DNA of 38,942 nt, from the NCBI RefSeq assembly GCF_040363165.1, contig NZ_BSRG01000017.1, forward strand, positions 1 to 38,942, given 5' to 3'. Source of the DNA: Thermus sp. LT1-2-5. Its GTDB lineage: Bacteria > Deinococcota > Deinococci > Deinococcales > Thermaceae. The notes beneath the pieces are model-generated. The model was not told where the DNA came from. It searched no databases and saw nothing but the letters and a program-made list of their open reading frames with translations. The first letter of the stretch is position 1; each line of letters begins with the position of its first letter. A program made the position numbers and the translations under genes. This document shows, piece by piece, positions 15,145 to 23,386 of this stretch.

Positions 15145-16206
15145 ATGGACTTTGGCCTACCCAAGGAACGAATAAGCCTAAAAATCCCCCCTTCCCTCGG
15201 GGAGGAGGTGCGGGAAGGCCGGGTGCCCCTCACCCCAGGGGGGGTGCGGGAGCTGGTGGCCCGGGGCCACCGGGTCTATGTGGAGCGGGGGGCCGGGGAG
15301 AGGGCGGGTTTCCCCGATGCCGCCTACGAGGAGGCGGGGGCCAAGCTGGTGAGCCGGGAAGAGGCCTTCGGCCGGGGGGAGGTGGTGCTCAAGGTGGCGC
15401 GGCCTACCCTCGAGGAGGTCGCCCTCCTGCGGCCTGGGGCCACCCTTATGGGCTTCTTGCACCTGGCGGTGGCGGAAACGGGCCTCGTGGAGGCCATGGC
15501 GGAGAAGGGCCTGAGCGCCATCGGCTACGAGCTCATCGGGGAAGGCCAAAGGCGCCCCGTCCTAAAGGCCATGAGCGAGATCGCCGGGCGCATGGCCCCC
15601 CAGGTGGCGGGGCGGCTTTTGGAGGCCCCCCTGGGCCCGGGCATGCTCCTCTCCGGCCTCCCCGGCATCCCCCCGGCGGACGTGGTCATCCTGGGGGCGG
15701 GCACCTTGGGCCGGGCGGCGGCCCGGGCCTTTTTGGGTGTCGGGGCCTCGGTCTACCTCCTGGACAAGGACCTTTCCGCCTTGGAGGAGGCCGTCCGGGA
15801 AACCCCTGGGGCCATCACCGCCCTCATCACCCAAAGCCGCCTGGAGCGGTACGTGGCCTTCGCCGACGTCCTGGTGGGAGCGGTGGCGGTGCCGGGGGAA
15901 AGGGCCCCTGTCCTCCTTAGTCGGGAACTCCTTTCCCGCATGCGCCGGGGCTCGGTGCTGTTGGACTTCGCCATCGACCAGGGGGGCGTGGCGGAGACGA
16001 GCCGGCCCGGCATCTACCAGGAGCTGGGCGTCACCCACTTCTGCCTGCCCAACGTCCCCGCCCTGGTGCCCCGCACGGCAAGCCACGCCCTCACCGCCAC
16101 CCTCCTTCCCTTCCTGCTCCAGGTGGAGGACGACCCCCTCAACGTCCCCGCCCTCCGCCAAGGGGCCTACCTCCTCCTGGGCCAGAAAGGAGGCCACCTA
16201 GAATGA
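15145..16206 (+). CDS. Alanine dehydrogenase / PNT-alpha family oxidoreductase
   Basis: 353 residues. Catalytic-residue spacing matches alanine dehydrogenase (Mtb R15, K75, H96, D270): here R26 in 'EGRVPLTP', K83 in 'VLKVARP', H106 in 'FLHLAV', D278 in 'FAIDQGGV'. The NAD-binding motif is 'VVILGAGTLGRAAARAF', and 'NVPALVPRTASHALT' corresponds to the conserved 'NMPG.VPRT' segment. The expected reaction is reversible NAD-dependent deamination of L-alanine to pyruvate. It is somewhat short (usual length about 370) and several signature positions differ (NVPAL for NMPGA), so another amino acid is possible. It overlaps the CoA-transferase gene by ATGA. Confidence 0.75.
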   Translation: MDFGLPKERISLKIPPSLGEEVREGRVPLTPGGVRELVARGHRVYVERGAGERAGFPDAAYEEAGAKLVSREEAFGRGEVVLKVARPTLEEVALLRPGATLMGFLHLAVAETGLVEAMAEKGLSAIGYELIGEGQRRPVLKAMSEIAGRMAPQVAGRLLEAPLGPGMLLSGLPGIPPADVVILGAGTLGRAAARAFLGVGASVYLLDKDLSALEEAVRETPGAITALITQSRLERYVAFADVLVGAVAVPGERAPVLLSRELLSRMRRGSVLLDFAIDQGGVAETSRPGIYQELGVTHFCLPNVPALVPRTASHALTATLLPFLLQVEDDPLNVPALRQGAYLLLGQKGGHLE

Positions 16207-17531
16207 GCTACCGCAAGAAGCTCACCTCGCCCGAGGACGCCGTGACCCTGATCCGTTCGGGGATGCGGGTCTTCGTTTCCGGCAACGCCGCCACCCCCAC
16301 GCCCCTCCTCAAGGCGCTCGCCGCCCGCAAGGACGAGCTCTATAACGTGGAGCTTGTCCACCTCCTGCAGATGGGGGAAGACCCCTTCGCCAGCCCCGAG
16401 ATGGAGGGGCATTTCCGCCGCCGCTCCCTCTTCGTGGGTCCGGCGGACCGGGAGGCGGTGAACCAAGGCCGGGCCGATTACGTGCCCATCATGCTCCACC
16501 AGGTGCCCTGGCTCTTCAAGCGGCGCATCCTGCCCCTGGACGCCGCCATCATCCAGGTTTCCCCGCCGGACGAGCACGGCTTCTGCTCCTTGGGGGTGGA
16601 GGTCATCGCCACCAAGGCGGCGGTGGAGGCGGCCCCCCTGGTGATCGCCCTGGTGAACCCCCGGATGCCGAGAACCCTAGGGGACACCTTTGTCCACGTG
16701 TCCCGCTTCAGCGCCATCGTGGAGCTGGACTGGCCCCTGCCCGAGCTCAAACGCGAGGGGTTCGGCGAGGTGGAACGGAAAATCGGCGAGCACGTGGCGA
16801 GCCTCATCGAGGACGGGGCCACTTTGCAGATGGGCATCGGGGCCATCCCCGATGCGGTCTTGGCGAGCCTCTCGGGGCGGCGGGACCTGGGCGTCCACAC
16901 GGAGATGATCTCCGATGGGGTCCTCGAGGCCTTGGAAAAGGGCCTCATCACCGGGGCCAAGAAGACCCTTCACCCCGGCAAGATCATCGGCACCTTCGTC
17001 CTGGGTTCGGAACGCCTTTACCGCTTCGTCCACGACAACCCCCTCTTTGAGCTCCACCCCACCGACTACGTGAACGACCCCTTCGTGGTGGCGCAAAACC
17101 GCAAGATGGTGGCCATCAACTCCGCCATAGAGGTGGACCTCACCGGCCAGGTGGTGGCGGACTCCATCGGCACCCGCATCTATTCCGGCTTTGGCGGACA
17201 GCTGGACTTCATCCGGGGGGCGGCCCGGAGCGAAGGGGGCAGGCCCATCATCGCCCTCCCCTCCACCGCCAAGGGGCATAGCCGCATCGTCCCCTACCTG
17301 AAGCCAGGGGCAGGGGTGGTGACCACCCGGGCCGACGTGCACTATGTGGTGACGGAGTGGGGCATCGCCGAACTCTTCGGCCGCTCCTTGCGGGAACGGG
17401 CGGAGGCCCTCATCGCCATCGCCCATCCCGACTTCCGGGAGGAGCTCACCCGGGCTGCTTGGGAAAGGAAGCTCCTTCCCCGGAGCTACCCGGGCGCCGA
17501 CCTGAAGGGCAAAAGCGGACCTAGCTCTTGA
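16203..17531 (+). CDS. Acetyl-CoA hydrolase/transferase family protein (4-hydroxybutyrate CoA-transferase-like)
   Basis: 442 residues. Two-domain class I CoA-transferase: 'RVFVSGNAATPTPLLKALA' near the N-terminus, 'SPPDEHGFCSLG' in the middle, catalytic glutamate E234 in 'GVHTEMISDGVL', and the CoA-binding 'GFGGQLDFIRGAARSEGG' region (about 331-348). The family moves CoA between acyl-CoAs and free acids or hydrolyses acetyl-CoA. Its ATG overlaps the alanine dehydrogenase-like stop, so the two are coupled and may serve one amino-acid or organic-acid route. The TGA stop is embedded in the topA -35 box. Confidence 0.85.
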   Translation: MSYRKKLTSPEDAVTLIRSGMRVFVSGNAATPTPLLKALAARKDELYNVELVHLLQMGEDPFASPEMEGHFRRRSLFVGPADREAVNQGRADYVPIMLHQVPWLFKRRILPLDAAIIQVSPPDEHGFCSLGVEVIATKAAVEAAPLVIALVNPRMPRTLGDTFVHVSRFSAIVELDWPLPELKREGFGEVERKIGEHVASLIEDGATLQMGIGAIPDAVLASLSGRRDLGVHTEMISDGVLEALEKGLITGAKKTLHPGKIIGTFVLGSERLYRFVHDNPLFELHPTDYVNDPFVVAQNRKMVAINSAIEVDLTGQVVADSIGTRIYSGFGGQLDFIRGAARSEGGRPIIALPSTAKGHSRIVPYLKPGAGVVTTRADVHYVVTEWGIAELFGRSLRERAEALIAIAHPDFREELTRAAWERKLLPRSYPGADLKGKSGPSS

Positions 17532-17557
17532 CAACCCCGCCCCCACCCCCCTAAATA
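17528..17557 (+). promoter_or_regulatory. topA promoter with the upstream stop codon inside the -35 box
   Basis: Perfect TTGACA at 17528-17533, whose TGA is the stop codon of the CoA-transferase gene (17529-17531). The -10 is TAAATA at 17552-17557 (spacer 18, 7 nt before ATG 17565) or CTAAAT one base earlier (spacer 17). GGGGGCG follows directly, resembling the G-rich discriminator favoured by Thermus sigma A. The mRNA would be leaderless. Confidence 0.65.
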
Positions 17558-17564
17558 GGGGGCG

Positions 17565-20069
17565 ATGCCGAAGAAGCGCACCCCAGGGCGAACCAGCACC
17601 CAAGCAGCCCAGGCCGCGGGCAAAGACCCTACCCTGAGCGGGGCCACCACCTTGGTGGTGGTGGAGTCCCCCGCCAAGGCCAAAAGCATCCAGAAGATGC
17701 TGGGCTCCGCCTACGAGGTGCGGGCGAGCCGCGGCCACGTGGCCGACCTCCCCGAGCGGGAGCTGGGGGTGGACGTGGACCGGGACTTCGCCCCCACCTA
17801 TGAGGTAAAGAAGGACAAAAAGCCCGTGGTGGAGGAGCTCAAACGGGCCGCCCAAGGCAAGCGCCTCCTCATCGCCACCGACCCCGACCGGGAAGGGGAG
17901 GCCATCGGCTGGCACGTGGCCCGGCTTTTGGGCCGCGACCCCAAGGAGCCTATCCGGGTGGAGTTCCACGAGATCACCCCCAAGGTGGTGCGCCAGGCGG
18001 TGGAGAAGCCCCGCCCCATCGACCAGAACCTGGTGGACGCCCAACAGGCCCGCCGCGTCCTGGACCGCCTCTTGGGCTATAACCTCTCCCCCCTCCTCTC
18101 CCTGGAGTTCCGTAAGCGGGCCCTCTCCGCCGGCCGGGTGCAGAGCGTGGCCTTGCGGCTGGTAGCGGAGCGGGAGGAGGAGATCGAGGCCTTTGCAAAA
18201 GAGGCGTACTGGCTCCTCAAAGGCCGCTTCGCCGTGGAAGGTAAGACCTTCCCCGTCCTGCTTTACGAGGTGGAGGGGAAGCGCCTCTGGGCGGGCCAAG
18301 GGGAGAAGGAGGGCAAGCTCCACCTGAAGACCGAGGCGGAGGCCAAGGCCCTGGCGGCGGAAGCCCAAAAAGGGGCCTACCGCGTGGCCCAGGTGGAGGT
18401 GAAGGAAAGGCGCAAATCCCCCCCGCCCCCCTTCACCACCTCCACCCTGCAGCAAGCGGCCAGCAGCCGCCTGGGCTACACGGCCAGCCGCACCATGCGC
18501 ATCGCCCAGCGCCTCTACGAGGGGGTAGACCTCCCCGAGGGCACCGTGGGCCTCATCACCTACATGCGCACGGACTCCGTGCGCATCTCCCCCGAGGCCC
18601 TGGCCTCGGCCCGGGAGGTCATCGGCCAGCTCTACGGCGAAGCCTTCCTGCCCGAGGCGCCCAGGGTCTACAAAAACCGCAAAGAGGGCGTGCAGGACGC
18701 CCACGAGGCCATCCGCCCCACCGACCCCCGGCGCACCCCGGAGAGGGTGCGCAAGTACCTCTCCGAGGAGGAGTACCGCCTCTACGACCTCATCTGGCGC
18801 CGCTTCCTGGCAAGCCAGATGAAAGACGCCCTCTACGAGCAGACGGCGGTGGTCCTCGAGGACGAAAAAGGCCGCCTCCGCTTCCGCGCCTCCGGCTCCG
18901 TGCTCAAGTTCGAAGGCTACCTGAAGGCCTGGGGCAGGGAGGAAGAGGAGGAAGAGCCCCCGGTGCCCGCGGTGCCGGAAGGAGCCGAGGCCAAGCTCCT
19001 GGAGGTTGGCCTCGAGGAGCGCTTCACCGAGCCCCCGCCCCGCTACACCGACGCCAGCCTGGTGAAGACCATGGAGGAGCTGGGCATCGGCCGCCCCTCC
19101 ACCTACGCCCCTACCCTGGAAACCTTGGAAAAACGGGGCTACGTGGAGCGCAAGGGGCGCACCCTCCTCCCCACCCCCTTGGGCCGGGAGGTGACCCGCT
19201 ACCTTAAAGAACGCTTCCCCCAGGTGGTGGCCTACGAGTTCACCGCCCGCATGGAAGACCGCCTGGACCAGGTGGAAGAGGGCAAGGCCCCTTGGCCCCA
19301 GGTGGTCTGGGAGTTCTATGAGCCCTTCCTAGGAGAGCTGGCCCAGGTGCCCAAGAAGACCTGCCCGAAGTGCGGCCGCCCCCTGGAGCTCAAGGTGAGC
19401 CGCTACGGGCAGTTCTTGGGGTGCACCGGTTACCCGGAGTGCACCTACACCGAGCCCTTGGAAAAAAAGCAGGCGGAGCCCATCGGGGAGGCCTGCCCCA
19501 AGTGTGGCAAACCCCTCTTGCGCAAAGAAGGCCGCTACGGGAGCTTCATCGCCTGTTCCGGCTACCCGGCGTGCGACTACACCCGGGACGACGGCAAGCC
19601 CACGGGCCACACCTGCCCCAAGTGCGGCGGCCGGGTGCTGGAAAAGCGGAGCAAGCGGGGCAAGCCCTACTACAAGTGCGAAAACAACGCCTGCGACTTC
19701 CTCTCCTTCTACCCCCTCTTGGAAAAGCCCTGCCCCAGCTGCGGCTGGCCCTTGGTGAAGAAGGGAGAAGGGGCCTGCCTCAACCCCACCTGCCCGGCCC
19801 ACGACCCCAAGCTCCTTCCTGCCCCCAGGGCCCAAGGGCCGAAGAAGGCCAAGAAAAACGCCAAGGCCCCCAGCACCCCCAAACCCCCAGCGGACTGGGA
19901 GGCCCTGAAGGCCTTCCTCCCAAACCTCCTCCCGGAAGAGCGCCAGGCGGTGGAAGCCCTAGCCCAGGGAAAGGCCCTCGCGGAGGCGGAGGCTAAGCTC
20001 GCCAAGCGGGCCCTCTTTAAGCTCCGGATGCAAAAGGGCCGGGCCAAGAAGGAGGTGGCCCCCGCCTGA
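17565..20069 (+). CDS. topA: DNA topoisomerase I (type IA)
   Basis: 834 residues. Relaxes negative supercoils by a tyrosine-linked single-strand passage. Toprim domain: 'TTLVVVESPAKAKS' with E34, then 'LIATDPDREGEAIGWH'. Active-site tyrosine Y333 in 'GLITYMRTDS' (E. coli Y319). The C-terminus carries four C4 zinc ribbons: CPKCGRP...CTGYPEC, CPKCGKP...CSGYPAC, CPKCGGR...CENNAC and CPSCGWP...CLNPTC. A Lys/Ala-rich linker and a short helical tail follow. The N-terminal extension of about 28 residues is basic and Thr/Ala-rich. ATG 17565 sits directly at the predicted transcription start. It ends in TGATG with the next gene. Confidence 0.96.
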   Translation: MPKKRTPGRTSTQAAQAAGKDPTLSGATTLVVVESPAKAKSIQKMLGSAYEVRASRGHVADLPERELGVDVDRDFAPTYEVKKDKKPVVEELKRAAQGKRLLIATDPDREGEAIGWHVARLLGRDPKEPIRVEFHEITPKVVRQAVEKPRPIDQNLVDAQQARRVLDRLLGYNLSPLLSLEFRKRALSAGRVQSVALRLVAEREEEIEAFAKEAYWLLKGRFAVEGKTFPVLLYEVEGKRLWAGQGEKEGKLHLKTEAEAKALAAEAQKGAYRVAQVEVKERRKSPPPPFTTSTLQQAASSRLGYTASRTMRIAQRLYEGVDLPEGTVGLITYMRTDSVRISPEALASAREVIGQLYGEAFLPEAPRVYKNRKEGVQDAHEAIRPTDPRRTPERVRKYLSEEEYRLYDLIWRRFLASQMKDALYEQTAVVLEDEKGRLRFRASGSVLKFEGYLKAWGREEEEEEPPVPAVPEGAEAKLLEVGLEERFTEPPPRYTDASLVKTMEELGIGRPSTYAPTLETLEKRGYVERKGRTLLPTPLGREVTRYLKERFPQVVAYEFTARMEDRLDQVEEGKAPWPQVVWEFYEPFLGELAQVPKKTCPKCGRPLELKVSRYGQFLGCTGYPECTYTEPLEKKQAEPIGEACPKCGKPLLRKEGRYGSFIACSGYPACDYTRDDGKPTGHTCPKCGGRVLEKRSKRGKPYYKCENNACDFLSFYPLLEKPCPSCGWPLVKKGEGACLNPTCPAHDPKLLPAPRAQGPKKAKKNAKAPSTPKPPADWEALKAFLPNLLPEERQAVEALAQGKALAEAEAKLAKRALFKLRMQKGRAKKEVAPA

Positions 20070-20329
20070 TGGAAAGCTTCAAGCTCCACCTCCTGCGCCT
20101 GGCCCGGGCGGAACGGGTGGAGGTGCCGGGCACCCCCTTGAAGGCCTATCCCTTAACAGAAGCGGAGGATCGCAATGGCACCGCCTTCTACCTCCTTTTG
20201 GAGGGGGAGCTGGTCATAGACCTCCCCGAGGGCCGCTACCTGCACCTCAGGAAAGGGGAAGCCGCCTGGGTTAAGGAGCCCCACCGCCTCCTGCCGGTGG
20301 CGCAGGCGGTGCTGTTGGAGTGGGGCTAG
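20069..20329 (+). CDS. Small cupin-like hypothetical protein
   Basis: 86 residues. The strand pattern 'AFYLLLEGELVIDLPEGRYLHLRKGEAAWV' (residues 31-60) followed by 'PHRLLPVAQAVLLEW' is that of a single small cupin barrel (G-E-L...L..GE....P...H). Few metal-ligand histidines are present, so enzymatic activity is doubtful. ATG shares one base with the topA stop (TGATG), so it is co-translated with topA. Its last 59 bp overlap the convergent VanW gene. The role is unknown. Confidence 0.6.
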   Translation: MESFKLHLLRLARAERVEVPGTPLKAYPLTEAEDRNGTAFYLLLEGELVIDLPEGRYLHLRKGEAAWVKEPHRLLPVAQAVLLEWG

Positions 20330-21401
20330 GCCCCACCAAATAGACCGCCCCCCAGGGGCGGTAGACGCTCAAAAAGCGGTCCTCCCGCACCCGGCCATCG
20401 GCGTAGCGCACCTTGCGGCGCACCTCTGCCCGGGCCCCCTCGGCGGCGAAGTCCACCTGCTTGCGCACCCCCGGGGGCAAGGAGGGGTCCAGGATCTCCT
20501 TGGGGGGTAGGGGCGGCTTACGCTCGGTGATCACGGGCCCTTCCCAGGAAACCTCCCGGTCCTTGGTGCCGAAGAGGTGGAAGCGGAGCCGGGTGCCCAC
20601 CACGGAGCGCTGCACCAGAATGTGGCCCGGGGTGTCGTTCAGGGCCTTCAGGTCCTTGTAGGGCTGGATCACCGCAGCATCCAGGCCGGGGGGCTTGTAG
20701 TAGGCCACCTGGTAGCTGTGGGCGTGGCGCTCCAGGATGGGAAGCCCGGCGAGGAAGAAGGCGCGGAACAGCGTGGTGGACACCTGGCACACCCCACCCC
20801 CCACCCCCTGTTCCGTGCGGTCCCCCACGATGACGAAGGCCTCTCGGTAGCCCTCCTCCTCGGTGATGGGCCCCAGGGCCTGGTTGAAGGAAAAGGTCCC
20901 CGGGGGGAGGAGAAGGCCATCCAGCTTGCTGGAGGCCAAGAGGAGGTTGTGGGTCCGCTCCCGGCTAGAGCCCCTAAAGTCCGTCTCCCCTGTGGCCAGG
21001 TGCTCCCGCACCCCGAGGGCAAAAAGGTCCTTTAGGCTTGGGCTTGGCGGGATATAGCGTGCGGGGAGGCGGAAGCTTTTCTTCCCCTTGGCCAACGCCT
21101 CCCGGTAGGCAGAAAGGACCTCCTCCTCCACGAAGCTAAGCCCCTTTTTCTCCACCCCCCGCCACCTGCCCTCTTGGTAGACGAAGCGGGGAGGGCGGGG
21201 GGGGCGGGCAAGCTGCTTGAGGAGGGCCTTTAGCTCCGCCTCCGAGGCCACGGGGTAGCGCTTGACCCCGGTGTAGGCCACAAGCCTCCCCTCTTCTATG
21301 ACGTCCTCCTCCAAGACCAAAAGCGCCTCCAGGGGTGGGCTCTGCCCCCAAGCCTCCCCAAGACCCAGAAGGAGAAGGAGAAAAACCCACCTCGAGCGCA
21401 T
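20271..21401 (-). CDS. Secreted VanW-domain protein with C-terminal G5-like domain
   Basis: 376 residues from ATG 21401, which begins a clear signal peptide (RSRWVFLLLLLGLGEAWG); an upstream start at 21455 would bury it. A linker region precedes the VanW domain (about 145-300), recognised by 'GETDFRGSSRERTHNL', 'LLPPGTFSFNQALGP', 'GGGVCQVSTTLFRAFF' and 'RHAHSYQVAYY'. The C-terminal part 'VRKQVDFAAEGARAEVRRKVRYADGRV' (27 residues, split here by eye) resembles a G5 domain, which binds cell-wall glycans in other proteins. It ends in a Pro/Gly-rich tail. Probably peptidoglycan-related in the periplasm. The 3' end overlaps the cupin-like gene by 59 bp. Confidence 0.78.
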   Translation of the reverse strand: MRSRWVFLLLLLGLGEAWGQSPPLEALLVLEEDVIEEGRLVAYTGVKRYPVASEAELKALLKQLARPPRPPRFVYQEGRWRGVEKKGLSFVEEEVLSAYREALAKGKKSFRLPARYIPPSPSLKDLFALGVREHLATGETDFRGSSRERTHNLLLASSKLDGLLLPPGTFSFNQALGPITEEEGYREAFVIVGDRTEQGVGGGVCQVSTTLFRAFFLAGLPILERHAHSYQVAYYKPPGLDAAVIQPYKDLKALNDTPGHILVQRSVVGTRLRFHLFGTKDREVSWEGPVITERKPPLPPKEILDPSLPPGVRKQVDFAAEGARAEVRRKVRYADGRVREDRFLSVYRPWGAVYLVGPSPTPTAPPAPPAGGGGAP

Positions 21402-21449
21402 GCCCCAAGGGTAGCACGCCCCCGATGAAAGGCCTGTGAAGGATGCCCC

Positions 21450-21478
21450 TTGCACCCCTAGGGTTCAGATGGTAACCT
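21450..21478 (+). promoter_or_regulatory. Candidate promoter of the filament operon
   Basis: TTGCAC at 21450-21455, a 17-nt spacer, and TAACCT at 21473-21478 (TANNNT). The predicted start point is near 21485, immediately before the inverted repeat at 21486. This would give a leader of about 68 nt ending in a good Shine-Dalgarno (GGGAGG) before ATG 21553. Confidence 0.4.
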
Positions 21479-21485
21479 TCGGCCT

Positions 21486-21535
21486 AGGTCCCAGCTTTCA
21501 CACCGTTTTCACACGCCACCCCCATCCTGGGACCT
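21486..21535 (+). repeat. 9-bp perfect inverted repeat enclosing a tandem TTTCACAC repeat
   Basis: AGGTCCCAG (21486-21494) and its exact complement CTGGGACCT (21527-21535) enclose 32 nt. Inside are two copies of TTTCACAC, at 21496-21503 and 21507-21514, 11 bp apart, one helical turn. As RNA it would be a hairpin at the very 5' end of the pilin leader. As DNA the repeats could be protein-binding half-sites resembling CRP half-sites (TCACA). Confidence 0.6.
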
Positions 21536-21552
21536 GTAAGGGAGGTGCAGAG

Positions 21553-21948
21553 ATGAAGGCAAAAGGCTTCACGCTCATAGAGCTCGCCATCGTCATCGTG
21601 ATCATCGGGATTTTGGTGGCCATCGCGGTACCCCGGTTTGTGGACCTTTCCGGGGATGCCAAGGATGCAGCCGTCCAAGCCACAGCGAGCTCCGTCCGGT
21701 CCGCTTACGCCATTTACGTGGCCCAGAACAAAGACTATCCCGACACGTGCGCGGACGTTCTCAATGGGCTAGAGGGGGTGAACATCAGCAGCGGTAGCTC
21801 CCAGGTTGTCCTCCAGGGCAACGTGACCATTGCCTGTAACGCCGCAAACCCCTCTGCGGGCAATGCCGATATCTCCATCTATGCCAGCGGGGCGAAAACC
21901 TACAAAGACTCCAACTCTGCCTTGAAGGTAAACCTTCGCTTTAAGTAA
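21553..21948 (+). CDS. Type IV pilin, MSHA-like; probable major subunit
   Basis: 131 residues from ATG 21553, behind GGGAGG. Prepilin leader MKAKG is cut before F; 'FTLIELAIVIVIIGILVAIAVPRFVDL' (27 residues) is the classical N-terminal helix with Glu at mature position 5. The 'VPRFVDLSGDAKDAA' continuation is characteristic of MSHA-family pilins rather than the Thermus competence pilin PilA4. The C-terminal globular part has two cysteines (21749-21836 region) likely to form a disulfide, and is rich in Ser/Asn/Ala, suitable for O-glycosylation. It is first in the operon with its own leader, and the membrane ligase starts 4 nt after its stop. Major-subunit status is inferred from position. Confidence 0.85.
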   Translation: MKAKGFTLIELAIVIVIIGILVAIAVPRFVDLSGDAKDAAVQATASSVRSAYAIYVAQNKDYPDTCADVLNGLEGVNISSGSSQVVLQGNVTIACNAANPSAGNADISIYASGAKTYKDSNSALKVNLRFK

Positions 21949-21952
21949 AGCA

Positions 21953-23386
21953 ATGGCATCCCTCGATCCCCCCTCGAGGCCTACCCCCCTCGAGGGGGTT
22001 CTTCTTCTTAGCTTGCTCGCAGCCCTCACCGCCATCAACCCTTGGGGGCAGGGGCACGAGGCGATATGGAATGCTCCCCGAGAAGCCGGGATGGCCGTCT
22101 TCGTCATGGGGACTCTTCTTGGGGCACTTGCCCGGAAACACCGCGCACCCTACCTAAAAGGAAGGCACCCGGCCCTCCTTGCCTCTCTAGGCTTCCTCTT
22201 CTCGGGCATCGCCGCCACCCTCCTCTCACCCCAACCCATCTGGAGCTTTACCGGCTACCCTAGCGTAGGGGACGGGTTGCGGTTTTGGGCCTTAGGGGTA
22301 GCCTTCGCCTGGGCAACCTACCTGGCCTTAGAAACAGGCCTCGTAGCTCCCAAACGTTTCGCAACGGCGCTTTTTCTGGCCTTTAGCCTCCACGCCCTGG
22401 CCATTTTCCCCCAAGTCTGGAACTGGAAGCTGGACTACACCCACACCCAAGGCCAAACCTACGTACGTTGCTTGGACGTGGCCAAAACCCAGTGCCAAGA
22501 AAACCCGGAAGCCACCGCCTCTGGAGTGCACCGAGGGCAGATGCCCATCGGCCTTACCTCCCACCGGGGGCACGCGGCTGGGGTTCTTGCTCTGCTGGGG
22601 CTCTTCCTCACAGGGCATTACCTTCGCAGGCCAAGCTGGGGACTCCTTCTCCTCTTCGCCCTGGGAAGCCTAGCCCTTTGGTTTACCCAAACCCGGGGTG
22701 GGTGGCTCGCCCTTTGGCTACCCCTCCTGTTTTTGGGCATGTTTGGCGCACGTTCCGAGCCACTCCGGGGCGTCTGGAAGCTTCTAGGGGTGGGGACCCT
22801 TACCTTTGGCGTATATTGGGGAGCGACCCACGCCCAACTTGTGGAACCCCGAAAGCTCTTCTCTGACTTGGGCCCCAGCTTCGCCGAGGCCAACGCCTAC
22901 AGCTCAGGCCGACTGGAACTTTGGCAAAAGGCTATAGCGGCCATCCCCCTACGGCCTCTCTTAGGCTGGGGCTTTGACGGGTTCGCCCGAGCTTATCCCT
23001 ATGTCGTGGACTGGAACGGAAAAGAGCGCGACCAGACACCCATCGCCCTTACCCCTCCTGTGCGGGTTATCCAAGGCGAAGACCGCCTCATCTACCTAGA
23101 AGACTCCCAAGGTCTTCGCCTCCTCGCCCCATCTCCTTACGCCAAGGCGCACAACCTACTGCTGGACCTTGTCTTATCGGTAGGCATTCTGGGAGGCCTC
23201 GCCTACCTCCTATGGCTTGGCTCCGCCTTCAGCCAAGCCTCCTGGAACACGCTCCCCTTGACCCTCGTCCTGGTGGGGTATCTCGTCTATGGGCTGACCT
23301 GGTATGATAGCGTCCACGTCACGCCCGTGGCCCTTCTGACCTTAGGGGCGTTTTGGACACAAAAGGAGCGATGGCAAAGGGCTTGA
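21953..23386 (+). CDS. Wzy_C/PglL-like membrane O-oligosaccharyltransferase or O-antigen ligase
   Basis: 477 residues, about 11-12 membrane helices with a large periplasmic loop (about 320-400). Wzy_C features: 'LWFTQTRGGWLAL', the loop start 'SSGRLELWQKAIAAIPLRPLLGWGFDGF' (28 residues; key R, W, G), and 'KAHNLLLDLVLSVGILGGL' with the conserved His-Asn after the loop. The superfamily includes O-antigen ligase WaaL and the protein O-oligosaccharyltransferases PglL and TfpO. In Pseudomonas, TfpO is encoded immediately downstream of pilA and glycosylates pilin. The same position here, 4 nt after a pilin, argues for pilin glycosylation. It overlaps the next pilin by 16 nt. Substrate and donor are not shown by sequence. 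Confidence 0.78.
   Translation: MASLDPPSRPTPLEGVLLLSLLAALTAINPWGQGHEAIWNAPREAGMAVFVMGTLLGALARKHRAPYLKGRHPALLASLGFLFSGIAATLLSPQPIWSFTGYPSVGDGLRFWALGVAFAWATYLALETGLVAPKRFATALFLAFSLHALAIFPQVWNWKLDYTHTQGQTYVRCLDVAKTQCQENPEATASGVHRGQMPIGLTSHRGHAAGVLALLGLFLTGHYLRRPSWGLLLLFALGSLALWFTQTRGGWLALWLPLLFLGMFGARSEPLRGVWKLLGVGTLTFGVYWGATHAQLVEPRKLFSDLGPSFAEANAYSSGRLELWQKAIAAIPLRPLLGWGFDGFARAYPYVVDWNGKERDQTPIALTPPVRVIQGEDRLIYLEDSQGLRLLAPSPYAKAHNLLLDLVLSVGILGGLAYLLWLGSAFSQASWNTLPLTLVLVGYLVYGLTWYDSVHVTPVALLTLGAFWTQKERWQRA

Noticed and set aside
16677..18704. 675-codon minus-strand open frame opposite the CoA-transferase and topA
   Set aside because: Shadow of two well-conserved genes; spans their junction and has no recognisable domain.
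21402..21449. Leaderless promoter for the VanW gene (TACCCT 6 nt before ATG 21401)
   Set aside because: Spacing is one base short of the pattern and no -35 is seen; possible but not strong enough to list as a feature.
21486..21552. c-di-GMP riboswitch in the pilin leader
   Set aside because: The leader is too short and lacks the conserved GEMM core; only a simple hairpin with direct repeats is visible.
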